Assembly (NCBI GenBank): GCA_002783205.1
Contig: PFEY01000046.1
Coordinates: 1 to 51,060, forward strand
Direction: 5' to 3'
Length of the DNA stretch: 51,060 nucleotides
DNA from: Rhodobacteraceae bacterium CG17_big_fil_post_rev_8_21_14_2_50_63_15
GTDB lineage: Bacteria; Pseudomonadota; Alphaproteobacteria; Rhodobacterales; Rhodobacteraceae
Below, one piece after another: positions 9,011 through 19,645 of the stretch. The notes under the pieces were generated by a model. That model had not been told where the DNA came from. It worked only from the letters and a program-made list of their open reading frames with translations, and did not search any database. How positions within the stretch are numbered: position 1 is the first letter of the stretch; every line of letters begins with the position of its first letter. A program made the position numbers and the translations under genes.

Positions 9011-9934
9011 TCAGAGCATCAGCTGATAGCTCGCGGGGACATAGTGGAACCCGTCGCCGCGCGTCTCGACATAGCCCATCGCGGGCCAGGGCATGTGATA
9101 GCCGATGAAGGGCATCTTGTCAGCGGCGAGCATGTCGAGCAGGCGGCGACGGGTGGCTGCGGCCTGAGCCTTGTCCATGTCGAACTTGACCTCCCAATCG
9201 GGATGCGCCAGCGACCAGACATAATGATTTGCGAAATCGACCGCCAGCAAGAGGGATTTGCCCCCGCTTTCAACGCGATAGGCCATGTGTCCGGGGGTAT
9301 GACCAAAGGCGGCCAGAGCCGTGAGGCCCGGCGCGATGCTGTCGCCCTCACCGATCATCCGGGTCTGCTCTGCCAGTGGCCGCATCCTGGCGTCGAAGGT
9401 TGCATTCTCCATCGCCGCCCAGGCATCATATTCGACACTCCCGGTGACATAGCGGGCGTTGGAGAATGTCGCCTCGCCATCCTCTCGCATCAGCCCGCCG
9501 ATATGGTCGCCATGCATATGCGTGATCACCACCACATCCACCTGATCGGGGGTATAGCCCGCGTCATTGAGCGCGGTGGTGATCGCGTCGGCACTCAATC
9601 CGGTGTCGAAGAGCACAAGTTCGGTGCCGGTGTTGATCACCGTCGGGGTAAAGAAAAATTGCGCCTGATCCGTTGGGATGTTGGCGGCGGCGGAGACCGC
9701 GGCAAATTCATCGGCGCTGACATTGAGGCCAAAGATCGTCTGCGGATCGGGGCGCGGCGTGGTGGCGGCAAGCAAGGTTGTCACCTCGAAAGATCCGAAC
9801 GTCACGCGGGTGTGGCGGGTGGTGGAGGCCCCCAGCATCGGCGCGGCAGCGCGTGCCGGGGTCAGGGACGCCGCCAGCGGCAGGGCGGCGACCCCGGCGA
9901 GCATTGCGCGGCGGGTGAGCGGGACATGGGACAT
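9011..9934 (-). CDS. Tat-exported MBL-fold metallo-hydrolase
   Basis: 307 aa from the ATG at 9934, chosen because AGGAGG lies 4 nt upstream and because it opens a Tat signal (LTRRAMLAGVAALPLAAS). The mature protein has the metallo-beta-lactamase metal motif THMHGDHIGG and further histidines in GHTPGH and AVDFANH. This is the pattern of the broad MBL-fold hydrolase superfamily (lactonase-like or quorum-quenching-like members). Export by Tat implies folding, probably with metal loaded in the cytoplasm. Substrate is not identifiable. It is divergent from the MFS gene across a 143-nt spacer. Confidence 0.88.
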   Translation of the reverse strand: MSHVPLTRRAMLAGVAALPLAASLTPARAAAPMLGASTTRHTRVTFGSFEVTTLLAATTPRPDPQTIFGLNVSADEFAAVSAAANIPTDQAQFFFTPTVINTGTELVLFDTGLSADAITTALNDAGYTPDQVDVVVITHMHGDHIGGLMREDGEATFSNARYVTGSVEYDAWAAMENATFDARMRPLAEQTRMIGEGDSIAPGLTALAAFGHTPGHMAYRVESGGKSLLLAVDFANHYVWSLAHPDWEVKFDMDKAQAAATRRRLLDMLAADKMPFIGYHMPWPAMGYVETRGDGFHYVPASYQLML

Positions 9935-10077
9935 TGTGACCTCCTGTTTGCGTGTCTCGTGAACTTCTACCTTAACGCAGTTAGCGGTTCTGATCGTCAC
10001 GTAAAGGTGAAGCTCGGGGCGGTGGGGGGAGTGACGGGGCTGGTCGCGGCCGCAGCAAGGGTCTATTTCAGGGCAGC

Positions 10078-11445
10078 ATGATCAGTCTCTTTCGCAACCG
10101 TGCCTATGCCCGTCTTTTCAGCGCACAAGTGCTGGCGCTTGTGGGCACTGGCCTCTTGACGGTTGCGCTTGGTCTGCTGGCCTATGATCTGGCCGGGGAT
10201 CGGGCGGGGCTGGTGCTGGGAACGGCCTATACCCTCAAGATGGTGGCCTATGTCGGGCTGTCGCCGGTGGCGCAGGCGCTGATCCACCATCTGCCGCGCA
10301 AGGCGGTTCTGATCGGGGCCGACCTGATCCGCGCCGCCGTGGCGCTCTGCCTGCCGTTCCTCACCGAGCTCTGGCAGGTCTATGCGCTCATCTTCGTGTT
10401 GCAGATTGCCTCGGCCACCTTCACGCCGGCCTATCAGGCGCTCCTTCCCGATGTGCTGCCGGAGGAACGCGACTATACCCGCGCGCTGTCGCTGTCCCGG
10501 CTGGCCTACGATCTTGAAAACCTTCTGAGCCCGGCCCTCGCTGGTCTGCTGCTGCTGGTGCTGAGCTATCACTGGCTGTTTCTGGGGACGATGCTTGGCT
10601 TTGTCGGATCGGCGCTGCTGATTGGCGCGACGGCGGTTCCCGCGCTGCAAGCAGGGCGGGCGCCACAACCCTTTCGCGAACGCCTGTCGCGCGGTTTGCG
10701 CATCTACCTCGCGACACCGCGCCTGCGGGGAATGTTGGCGCTCAACCTGACGGCCGCATCGGTCGGGGCGTTTGTGCTGGTCAATACCGTGGTGCTGGTG
10801 CGGGGCAGCTATGGCGGTAGCGCGGCGGATCTGGCGATCGCGATGGCGGCCTTTGGCGCGGGCTCGATGGCGGCCGCGCTGATGCTGCCAAGGCTGCTCG
10901 ATCACCTGACGGATCGCCGCGTGATGATGGTTGGGGCGCAGGCCCTCGCCGCGGTCGGGTTGCTGACCGGCGGCCTGCTCTGGATCAAGGGGCCGCCCGA
11001 CTGGTCTGTCCTGCTGGCGATCTGGGCGCTGATCGGCTGTCTTTATGCGATGGTGCTGACGCCTTCGGGGCGGCTCTTGCGGCGCTCGGCCCATGCCGCG
11101 GACCGTCCCACCCTCTTTGCCGCGCAATTCGCGCTCAGCCATGCCTGCTGGCTGGTGTGCTATCCGCTGGCGGGTTGGGCCGGGGCGACGTTCGGGCAGC
11201 CCGCCGCGCTGGTGATCCTTGCCTTGCTGGGACTGATCGGCGTGATCGTGGCGCGGCACGTCTGGCCCGCCGCCTTGTCCGACGCCCCCGTGCACGACCA
11301 CCCGGATCTGGCGCCCGATCACCCCCATCTGCGCGAACATGGCGGGGCGGGGCAGCATCACCACATCCTGCTGATCGATGACCACCACCGACGCTGGCCG
11401 ACACGCGCCGGGGGGCCCAATCTGGACAATCCCGCTGGCCTGTGA
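10078..11445 (+). CDS. MFS transporter with histidine-rich C-terminal tail
   Basis: 455 aa. About twelve hydrophobic segments span residues 10-400, starting with FRNRAYARLFSAQVLALVG, as in the EntS/NreB-like branch of the MFS. After the last TM (LALLGLIGVIVARHVW) comes a cytosolic tail of about 50 residues with about ten histidines, including HDHPD, DHPHL, QHHH and DDHH clusters. His-rich tails are known in nickel exporters such as NreB, so metal binding or metal export is possible, but the substrate is not proven. The downstream gltX start lies 29 nt after the stop, so the two may be co-transcribed. Confidence 0.85.
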   Translation: MISLFRNRAYARLFSAQVLALVGTGLLTVALGLLAYDLAGDRAGLVLGTAYTLKMVAYVGLSPVAQALIHHLPRKAVLIGADLIRAAVALCLPFLTELWQVYALIFVLQIASATFTPAYQALLPDVLPEERDYTRALSLSRLAYDLENLLSPALAGLLLLVLSYHWLFLGTMLGFVGSALLIGATAVPALQAGRAPQPFRERLSRGLRIYLATPRLRGMLALNLTAASVGAFVLVNTVVLVRGSYGGSAADLAIAMAAFGAGSMAAALMLPRLLDHLTDRRVMMVGAQALAAVGLLTGGLLWIKGPPDWSVLLAIWALIGCLYAMVLTPSGRLLRRSAHAADRPTLFAAQFALSHACWLVCYPLAGWAGATFGQPAALVILALLGLIGVIVARHVWPAALSDAPVHDHPDLAPDHPHLREHGGAGQHHHILLIDDHHRRWPTRAGGPNLDNPAGL

Positions 11446-11474
11446 CAAAGCGCAGGCGCAGTCAGGAGATGCCC

Positions 11475-12800
11475 ATGACCACCACCCGTTTTGCCCCGTC
11501 CCCCACCGGCTACATCCATGTCGGCAACCTGCGCACCGCGCTGATGAACTATCTCATCGCCGCCAAGGCCGGGGGCACCTTCATCCTGCGGATTGACGAT
11601 ACCGATCAGGAGCGCTCCAAGGAAGAGTATGTCGATGCGATCAAGTATGATCTGGAGTGGCTTGGCCTGCACTGGGACCGGATCGAGCGGCAATCCGAAC
11701 GGCTTGAGCGTTATGCCGAGGCGGCAGATGCGTTGCGCGCCAAGGGTCGGTTCTATGAGGCCTTCGAGACGCCGACGGAGCTTGATCTCAAGCGCAAGAA
11801 GCAGCTCAACATGGGCCGCCCACCGGTATATGACCGCGCCGCCTTGGCCCTGAGCGAGGCCGAAAAGGCGCGGCTGCGCGCCGAGCGTGGCGATGGGGTG
11901 TGGCGCTTCATGCTCGATCAGCAGCGGATCGACTGGCGCGACGGTATCCTCGGGCCGATCTCGATCGATGCGGCGTCGGTGAGCGATCCGGTGCTGATCC
12001 GGGGCGATGGACAGGTGCTCTATACGCTGGCCTCGGTGGTCGATGATGTGGACATGGGCGTGACCAATGTGGTGCGTGGCTCGGACCATGTGACAAATAC
12101 CGCAACGCAGATCCAGATCATCGAGTCGCTCGGCGCAACGCCTCCCGCCTTTGCCCATCATTCGCTGTTGACGGGCCCGACCGGCGAGGCGCTTTCAAAA
12201 CGCCTCGGTGCGCTGTCCTTGCGTGATCTGCGTGCGCGGGGGGTTGCGCCGATGGCGCTGTTGAGCCTGATGGCGCGGCTGGGATCGAGCGATCCGGTCG
12301 AGTTGCGCACTGACATGGCCGAGTTGATCGAGGGGTTCGATCTCGAGCACTTTGGCGCGGCCCCGACCAAATTCGACGAGAATGACCTCTTTCCGCTGAC
12401 CGCGCGGCATCTGGCAAGCCTGCCGGTTGCGGCGGTGGCGGACCATCTGGCCGAGATCGGCGTGCCCGAGAGCCTTGCCGCGCAGTTCTGGGCGGTGACA
12501 CGCGAGAACATCACCACATTGCAGGATCTCGAGGGCTGGTGGCATCTTTTCCGCGACGGGGCAGAGCCGGTGATCGAGGATGAGGACCGCGCCTTCGTGG
12601 CCGAAGCGCTCGCGCTGTTGCCGGAGGGGCCGTATGGCGCGGACAGCTGGAGCACATGGACGGCGGCGGTCAGGGAGGCAACCGGCCGCAAGGGGCGCGC
12701 GCTCTTCATGCCGTTGCGCAAGGCGCTGACCGGTCAGGCGCATGGGCCGGATATGGCGCAGATGCTGCCGCTCTTGCAGGTGATCAGGGCAAAGCGCTGA
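11475..12800 (+). CDS. gltX: Glutamyl-tRNA synthetase
   Basis: 441 aa from the ATG at 11475, which has AGGAG six nt upstream; an in-frame GTG at 11442 overlaps the MFS stop and is not favoured. The class-I signature appears as PSPTGYIHVGNLR near the N-terminus and the KMSKS loop as ALSKR at 239-243. The enzyme charges tRNA-Glu in the cytosol. Alphaproteobacteria often carry two GltX paralogues, one of which also mis-charges tRNA-Gln for the GatCAB route. Which paralogue this is cannot be told without comparison. Confidence 0.94.
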   Translation: MTTTRFAPSPTGYIHVGNLRTALMNYLIAAKAGGTFILRIDDTDQERSKEEYVDAIKYDLEWLGLHWDRIERQSERLERYAEAADALRAKGRFYEAFETPTELDLKRKKQLNMGRPPVYDRAALALSEAEKARLRAERGDGVWRFMLDQQRIDWRDGILGPISIDAASVSDPVLIRGDGQVLYTLASVVDDVDMGVTNVVRGSDHVTNTATQIQIIESLGATPPAFAHHSLLTGPTGEALSKRLGALSLRDLRARGVAPMALLSLMARLGSSDPVELRTDMAELIEGFDLEHFGAAPTKFDENDLFPLTARHLASLPVAAVADHLAEIGVPESLAAQFWAVTRENITTLQDLEGWWHLFRDGAEPVIEDEDRAFVAEALALLPEGPYGADSWSTWTAAVREATGRKGRALFMPLRKALTGQAHGPDMAQMLPLLQVIRAKR

Positions 12801-12963
12801 GCGTGATTGCCCGCAGTCGGGTCTTGTCATGATCGCGCGCCTGATCCGCGCTCAGCCCGTCGGCATGGCCGATGGTCTGGCCAGTGACCAGATAATCGCC
12901 GGGCCGGATGTAACGATGGACGCGGGTCTGATCGCTGGCCAGTTTCGCGCTGCTGGCGTGCAT
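12784..12963 (-). CDS. Possible small protein, unknown
   Basis: The 260-nt stretch between gltX and the cyclotransferase gene holds an open minus-strand frame. From the ATG at 12963 it gives 59 aa (MHASSAKLASDQTRVHRYIR...). The frame stays open to a TTG at 13101 (105 aa), overlapping the neighbouring gene. Base composition by codon position looks coding (GC highest at third, lowest at second position on this strand), and RYIRPGDYLVTGQ reads like a structured segment. There is no convincing ribosome site, no signal peptide and no recognised family. It may be a short gene, or the tail of a decayed one. Confidence 0.3.
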   Translation of the reverse strand: MHASSAKLASDQTRVHRYIRPGDYLVTGQTIGHADGLSADQARDHDKTRLRAITLSALP

Positions 12964-13060
12964 GTCGATGAGTTGCAGATGGCCCGTTGCGGAGGCGCGG
13001 AGGGGGGCGCGGGCGTCAATCGGCAGAACCGTATCCCCCGAGAGGCGCGTCGTGCCTTGC

Positions 13061-13639
13061 TCAGTCGTCGGGGCCGAGGATGGGGACGCCAAGCCGGTCA
13101 AGATGCTGGTCGGTCAGGGCCCGTTCTGTCGCCGTCAGGGATTGGTGGCGGGGATAGCGCGGCGCTGCGCGGTCATCGAGCAGGGGCGCGTCCCAGCCAT
13201 CGGTGCTGTCAAAAAAACGCTGCACGCCCGCCGCGCCGAATTCGCGGAAATACCCCTGCACCACGACATCGAGATAGCTGAGCAGGATCGGATGCGCTTG
13301 CGTCGGACAGGCGTGGTGGCCCTCCGGGATTGCATAGAGGGCGATTTCCGGGGAATCGGGCAGGGGGTGGCGCACCTGATGGGATGCGGATGTGCGGATA
13401 TAGGCCGCCTCGCGCAAATCGAGCGCGGACCAGTCCGCCCCGGGAACTGCGGCGATCAGCCCGTCGATCACCGCCCCAGCCACCGGCACCACGGTCAGGT
13501 ATGCCACCGGCCTCAGGGTCGTGTGCCGCCAGATCCGGCGCCAGCCGGTCAGCTGCGCGGGATACGCATCTGCATGATCATGCGTTGCCCGGTTCACAAG
13601 GCTGCCATATCCGAAAAAATAGGGAGGCTTTACAGGCAC
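13061..13639 (-). CDS. Gamma-glutamylcyclotransferase-fold protein
   Basis: 192 aa if started at the GTG at 13639, just before PPYFFGYGSLVN. The FGYGSL motif near the N-terminus is the hallmark substrate loop of the GGCT/ChaC fold, and the length matches. Members release 5-oxoproline from gamma-glutamyl dipeptides or glutathione. The frame is open to 13828, but upstream ATGs would overlap the divergent Rrf2 gene, so they are unlikely. The start is the least certain part of this call. Confidence 0.72.
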   Translation of the reverse strand: MPVKPPYFFGYGSLVNRATHDHADAYPAQLTGWRRIWRHTTLRPVAYLTVVPVAGAVIDGLIAAVPGADWSALDLREAAYIRTSASHQVRHPLPDSPEIALYAIPEGHHACPTQAHPILLSYLDVVVQGYFREFGAAGVQRFFDSTDGWDAPLLDDRAAPRYPRHQSLTATERALTDQHLDRLGVPILGPDD

Positions 13640-13724
13640 GATGGCTGTCTCTTGATCTAGGTCATTTGGATTGGTGAGTTTCGGTGTAAACCCTGATGAA
13701 TACAAGCTTGGGTGAGGACACGCC

Positions 13725-14177
13725 ATGCGGATCACCAAACGGACCAATATCGCGATCAGGCTTCTGATGTTCTGCGCGTCCAACCCGGATCGTCTTGTGA
13801 CCAAGGCCGAGATCGCGGCGCGGTGCAATGCCTCCGAGAGTCATCTGGCGCAGATCATCAACCATCTGGCGCAACTCGGATATCTCAACACGCAGCGGGG
13901 GCGCTGTGGCGGGGTCAGACTGGGCCGTCCGGTCACGCAGATCACCGTTGGCGAGGTGTTTCGGGCGATCGAGGCGAACACGCCGGTCGCCGAATGCTTT
14001 GCTGATGTGGACAATACCTGCCCGCTGGTCGGGGCCTGTCGCTTGAGGCTTGCGCTGGCAGACGCGCTAGAGGCGTTCTATGCGCATCTTGATGAGGTGA
14101 CGCTTGATGCGCTCGTGTGCAACAACGAGGCGCTCTTCACGATTTTTTCAGGCTCGTCCTGCGTGAAACGGGCTTGA
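13725..14177 (+). CDS. Rrf2-family [Fe-S] transcriptional regulator (NsrR/RirA type)
   Basis: 150 aa. Residues 1-65 are the winged-helix DNA-binding domain (MRITKRTNIAIRLLMFC, later GGVRLGRP). Three cysteines, C91, C99 and C105 in AECFADVDNTCPLVGACRL, have the spacing of cluster ligands in RirA (91/99/105) and are close to those of NsrR. The protein should bind an iron-sulfur cluster and sense nitric oxide, iron or redox state. Both subfamilies fit; the NTCPLVGAC wording looks more NsrR-like to me. It sits directly upstream of the glycine riboswitch on the same strand, without a visible terminator between, so some read-through into gcvTHP is possible. Confidence 0.88.
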   Translation: MRITKRTNIAIRLLMFCASNPDRLVTKAEIAARCNASESHLAQIINHLAQLGYLNTQRGRCGGVRLGRPVTQITVGEVFRAIEANTPVAECFADVDNTCPLVGACRLRLALADALEAFYAHLDEVTLDALVCNNEALFTIFSGSSCVKRA

Positions 14178-14212
14178 TGCGGCGCGAACGGCATCCTAAT
14201 GTGCACATTAGT

Positions 14213-14371
14213 CGGACAGGGAGAACTGGCGCGAGCCAGTGCCGAAGGAGCAACCGCCCCGGAAACTCTCAGGCGGAAGGACCTGCCCGGAACAAGGAAC
14301 TCTGGAGAGACCCGGCAGCGATGCGCGGGGCGCCGAAGGGATAGCGATCTCAGGCGAAGGGACAGAGGGGG
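14213..14371 (+). promoter_or_regulatory. Tandem glycine riboswitch (two gcvT-type aptamers)
   Basis: The leader of gcvT contains two consecutive glycine aptamers. The first spans about 14213-14288 (GGACAGGGAGA, later GCCGAAGGAGCAACC and AACTCTCAGGC). The second spans about 14300-14367, closed by CTCTG (14300-14304) pairing with CAGAG (14363-14367), with GGAGAGACCC, CGCCGAAGGG and ATCTCAGGCGAAGGGACAGAG as conserved core. A short linker AACAAGGAA joins them. In this class glycine binding normally turns on the glycine-cleavage operon. The expression platform should lie in 14372-14462; no classical terminator is obvious there, so control may be at translation initiation. Confidence 0.95.
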
Positions 14372-14462
14372 CATCGTGGCGCGACCAATCATGGCCTTGC
14401 GCTTTGACGGTGCCGGAGTGATCAGCGGATGATCCGGACCAAGAGTATGGGAAAGGTTTGGG

Positions 14463-15587
14463 ATGTCCGATCTGCGCGTGACACCATTGAATGCATTGCA
14501 CCGTGAACTGGGGGCCAAGATGGTTCCCTTTGCAGGGTATGACATGCCGGTGCAGTATCCGGCGGGCGTGATGAAGGAACACCTTCATTGTCGCGCGAGG
14601 GCTGGCCTCTTTGACGTGAGCCATATGGGTCAGGTCATTCTGCGCGCCCCGGGCGGCTACCCGGAGGTGGCCCGCGCGATGGAGGCTCTGGTTCCGGTTG
14701 ACCTTGTGGGTCTTGGCGAGATGCGACAGCGCTACGGGTTCTTTACCAACGCAGCGGGCGGTATTCTCGATGACCTGATGCTGGCCAACCGCGGCGATCA
14801 CATGTTTGTCGTGGTCAACGCCGCCTGCAAGGCGGAGGATGGGGCGCATATGCGCGCGGCTCTGCCCGGCGTCGCGGTCGAGGAGATCACCGATCGTGCG
14901 CTGCTGGCGTTGCAGGGCCCCGCCGCAGAGGCTGTGCTGGCGGCGCTGGTGCCGGGGGTTGCGGCGATGCGGTTCATGGATGTTGGCATTTTCGCGTCGG
15001 ATTTTGGTGAATTGTGGATTTCGCGCTCGGGTTATACCGGCGAGGATGGCTATGAGATTTCGGTATCCGAGGCGCAGGCCGAGCCGCTCGCGCGCGCGCT
15101 GCTGAGCAATGAGGCGGTGCAACCGATCGGTCTTGGTGCGCGCGACAGCCTGCGGCTGGAGGCAGGGCTTTGCCTTTATGGCCATGATATCGACACGGCA
15201 ACCACGCCGGTCGAGGCGAGCCTGTCCTGGGCGATCCAGAAAGTGCGGCGCAGCGGTGGCGACCGCGCGGGCGGCTTTCCGGGTGCGGCGCGCATTCTGG
15301 AAGAGTTGCGCAACGGCGCGGCGCGGCTCCGCGTCGGGCTTCGTCCCGAAGGTCGTGCGCCGATGCGCGATGGCACACCGCTCTTTGCCGCCGAGACGGG
15401 CGGCGCGGCGGTGGGCCATGTGACCTCGGGGGGATTTGGCCCAACCATAGAGGCGCCGATGTCGATGGGCTATGTGCCGCGAGATCTGGCGACGACGGGC
15501 ACGGAACTCTTTGGAGAGGTGCGCGGCAAGCGTCTGCCGCTTCGGGTGGTCAAGCTGCCCTTTACCCCTGCAAATTTCAAACGCTGA
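14463..15587 (+). CDS. gcvT: Glycine cleavage system T protein (aminomethyltransferase)
   Basis: 374 aa, near-standard length. The N-terminus carries FAGYDMPVQYPAGVMKEHLH and DVSHMGQV, and later GYTGEDGYEIS and LRLEAGLCLYGHDID, all diagnostic of GcvT. It transfers the methylene group from the aminomethyl-lipoyl H protein to tetrahydrofolate, releasing ammonia. First gene of the gcvT-gcvH-gcvP operon, placed about 90 nt after the glycine riboswitch that should control all three genes. Confidence 0.96.
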   Translation: MSDLRVTPLNALHRELGAKMVPFAGYDMPVQYPAGVMKEHLHCRARAGLFDVSHMGQVILRAPGGYPEVARAMEALVPVDLVGLGEMRQRYGFFTNAAGGILDDLMLANRGDHMFVVVNAACKAEDGAHMRAALPGVAVEEITDRALLALQGPAAEAVLAALVPGVAAMRFMDVGIFASDFGELWISRSGYTGEDGYEISVSEAQAEPLARALLSNEAVQPIGLGARDSLRLEAGLCLYGHDIDTATTPVEASLSWAIQKVRRSGGDRAGGFPGAARILEELRNGAARLRVGLRPEGRAPMRDGTPLFAAETGGAAVGHVTSGGFGPTIEAPMSMGYVPRDLATTGTELFGEVRGKRLPLRVVKLPFTPANFKR

Positions 15588-15607
15588 ACACTATGAGGGA
15601 GCACAAG

Positions 15608-15967
15608 ATGAAGTTCACCGAAGAACACGAATGGCTGCGGGTCGAGGGCGATCTCGTGATCGTGGGCATCACCGAACATGCCAGTGAGCAACTGGGCGAT
15701 GTGGTCTTTGTCGAACTGCCCGCAATCGGCCGGGCCGTGACCAAGGATGACGAGGTGGTGGTGATCGAAAGCGTCAAGGCGGCCAGTGACATCCTTGCCC
15801 CGCTTGACGGCGAGATCGTGGAGGTCAACGAGGTGTTGGCCGATGAGCCGGGCAAGGTCAACGAGGATCCGATGGGCGATGCCTGGTTCTTCAAGATCAA
15901 GCCTGCCGATATGGCGCAGCTTGATGACTACATGGATGAGGCCGCCTATCAGAAATACATCGGATAG
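15608..15967 (+). CDS. gcvH: Glycine cleavage system H protein (lipoyl carrier)
   Basis: 119 aa from the ATG at 15608, preceded by GAGGGAG; an in-frame ATG five codons upstream is part of the ribosome-site region. The lipoylation site is K57 in VVVIESVKAASDI, and the end DDYMDEAAYQKYIG is typical of the family. The lipoyl arm carries the aminomethyl group from the P protein to the T protein. It lies 20 nt after gcvT. Confidence 0.96.
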   Translation: MKFTEEHEWLRVEGDLVIVGITEHASEQLGDVVFVELPAIGRAVTKDDEVVVIESVKAASDILAPLDGEIVEVNEVLADEPGKVNEDPMGDAWFFKIKPADMAQLDDYMDEAAYQKYIG

Positions 15968-15996
15968 GCCCGGTCCGCGCGGTGAGATGCGCTCTG

Positions 15997-16030
15997 CGCG
16001 GGAGTATTTCTGGAACGATGAAAGCCGGGA
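15997..16030 (+). repeat. Roseobacter-type intergenic element GGGAGTATTT..GAACGATGAA (copy 1)
   Basis: Between gcvH and gcvP: GCGGGAGTATTTCTGGAAC then GATGAAAGCCGGG. It matches the copy at about 41590 (GGGAGTATTT, GAACGATGAA) over two blocks and the weaker copy at about 33052. This word recurs in intergenic regions of Rhodobacterales genomes in my experience. Its function is unknown. Confidence 0.6.
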
Positions 16031-16081
16031 GGCAGGGCCGTCATGGCCCCGCCCCTGCAACCTGTGAGGGGGAATGGCGTG

Positions 16082-18931
<2,850 letters not shown>

Positions 18932-18945
18932 ATGGAAACAAAAAC

Positions 18946-18971
18946 CGGGGCGACCTGTTGGGGCCGCCCCG
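18946..18971. terminator. GC hairpin after gcvP, T-run on the minus side
   Basis: CGGGGCG (18946-18952) pairs with CGCCCCG (18965-18971), with an inner CC/GG. On the plus strand no T-run follows; on the minus strand the stem is followed by GGTTTTTGTTTCC. So it is a good intrinsic terminator for leftward transcripts and at best a weak one for gcvP. It may have ended the transcript of the LuxR-hydrolase gene before the transposon inserted between them. Confidence 0.55.
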
Positions 18972-19135
18972 CTACATACTGAAAACGCTTCTTTACAAAA
19001 CCACCCAGCCCAAAATCGCGGACCGGGAAAGCGACAGATCCAAAAGCGCCATCACCCGACTTCCGGTCTGATCACGTAACTTCACGGTATCGTGATCCCC
19101 ATCCTATTGTCATACCCTGTTTGGGTTATAGGGCA

Positions 19136-19143
19136 AAATTAAT
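19136..19143. repeat. 8-bp target site duplication, left copy
   Basis: AAATTAAT at 19136-19143 immediately outside the left inverted repeat is identical to 22091-22098 immediately outside the right one. Eight-bp AT-rich duplications are characteristic of IS1595-family insertion. Confidence 0.95.
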
Positions 19144-19169
19144 GGCGATTGTATATTTGACAAACCCAC
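19144..19169 (+). repeat. Left terminal inverted repeat of the IS1595-family element
   Basis: 26-bp repeat beginning GGCGATTGTATATTTGAC; matches the complement of 22065-22090 at 25 of 26 positions (T/C difference at position 13). Confidence 0.95.
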
Positions 19170-19186
19170 CCTGTAGCGCATAGGGT
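19157..19186 (+). promoter_or_regulatory. Inward promoter in left inverted repeat (for 105-aa gene)
   Basis: TTGACA at 19157-19162 lies inside the left inverted repeat. A weak -10 candidate ATAGGG/TAGGGT follows at a spacing of 17-18 nt. It would transcribe the 105-aa gene starting at 19213. The -35 is excellent and the -10 is poor, so this is less sure than the matching promoter at the right end. Confidence 0.4.
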
Positions 19187-19212
19187 TTCCCACCATTACG
19201 GGGATTTCTGTC

Positions 19213-19530
19213 ATGCGTTATTGCATCGTTATTCAACTTCAAAACTCGTCAGACATGGCCCGTCTGAAGAATGATGTTCCTGTGATCGTGTCGCTGATCA
19301 GAGGGCACTCTGACAAAAACGAGATGGCCTTTCGGTCCAATGACGGCGTTTTGTTCGGATGGTTCATCCAGACCAACAAGCCAATAGACATGATCCGAAA
19401 CGCAATCGAGGGCAGCTTAGCTTGGCAATCTGCTGACTCCATCATGATATTTGAGGTTAGTAAGGGCTTGTCTGGAAAAGGCTTCACTCGTCAATGGGCA
19501 TGGCTTCAGCACACGGCCACAGAAGATTGA
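19213..19530 (+). CDS. Transposon cargo: 105-aa protein of unknown function
   Basis: 105 aa, ATG with GGGGA eleven nt upstream, starting MRYCIVIQLQNSSD. It is the only plus-strand gene in the element and converges on the cargo operon. I do not recognise the family. The pattern of an opening hydrophobic strand, a middle FGWFIQTNKP strand, a helix, and a late SIMIFEVSKG strand ending in a WLQH tail is weakly reminiscent of small ferredoxin-like Cas2/SinR-fold proteins. That is a guess from strand order and not a detected motif. Confidence 0.6.
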   Translation: MRYCIVIQLQNSSDMARLKNDVPVIVSLIRGHSDKNEMAFRSNDGVLFGWFIQTNKPIDMIRNAIEGSLAWQSADSIMIFEVSKGLSGKGFTRQWAWLQHTATED

Positions 19531-19645
19531 CTTGAGCCGCGCGTAGGCGCGAACCGATATCTCCAAGCCATATCATCGGACGAGATAGAAGGATAAACCT
19601 ACGCATGGTATCATATTACCACATGGAATGGGGTAATTCAATACC

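Noticed and set aside
13725-13828. Upstream ATG starts for the cyclotransferase gene
   Set aside because: They fall inside or beyond the divergent Rrf2 start, and the FGYGSL motif already sits at the N-terminus with the GTG start.
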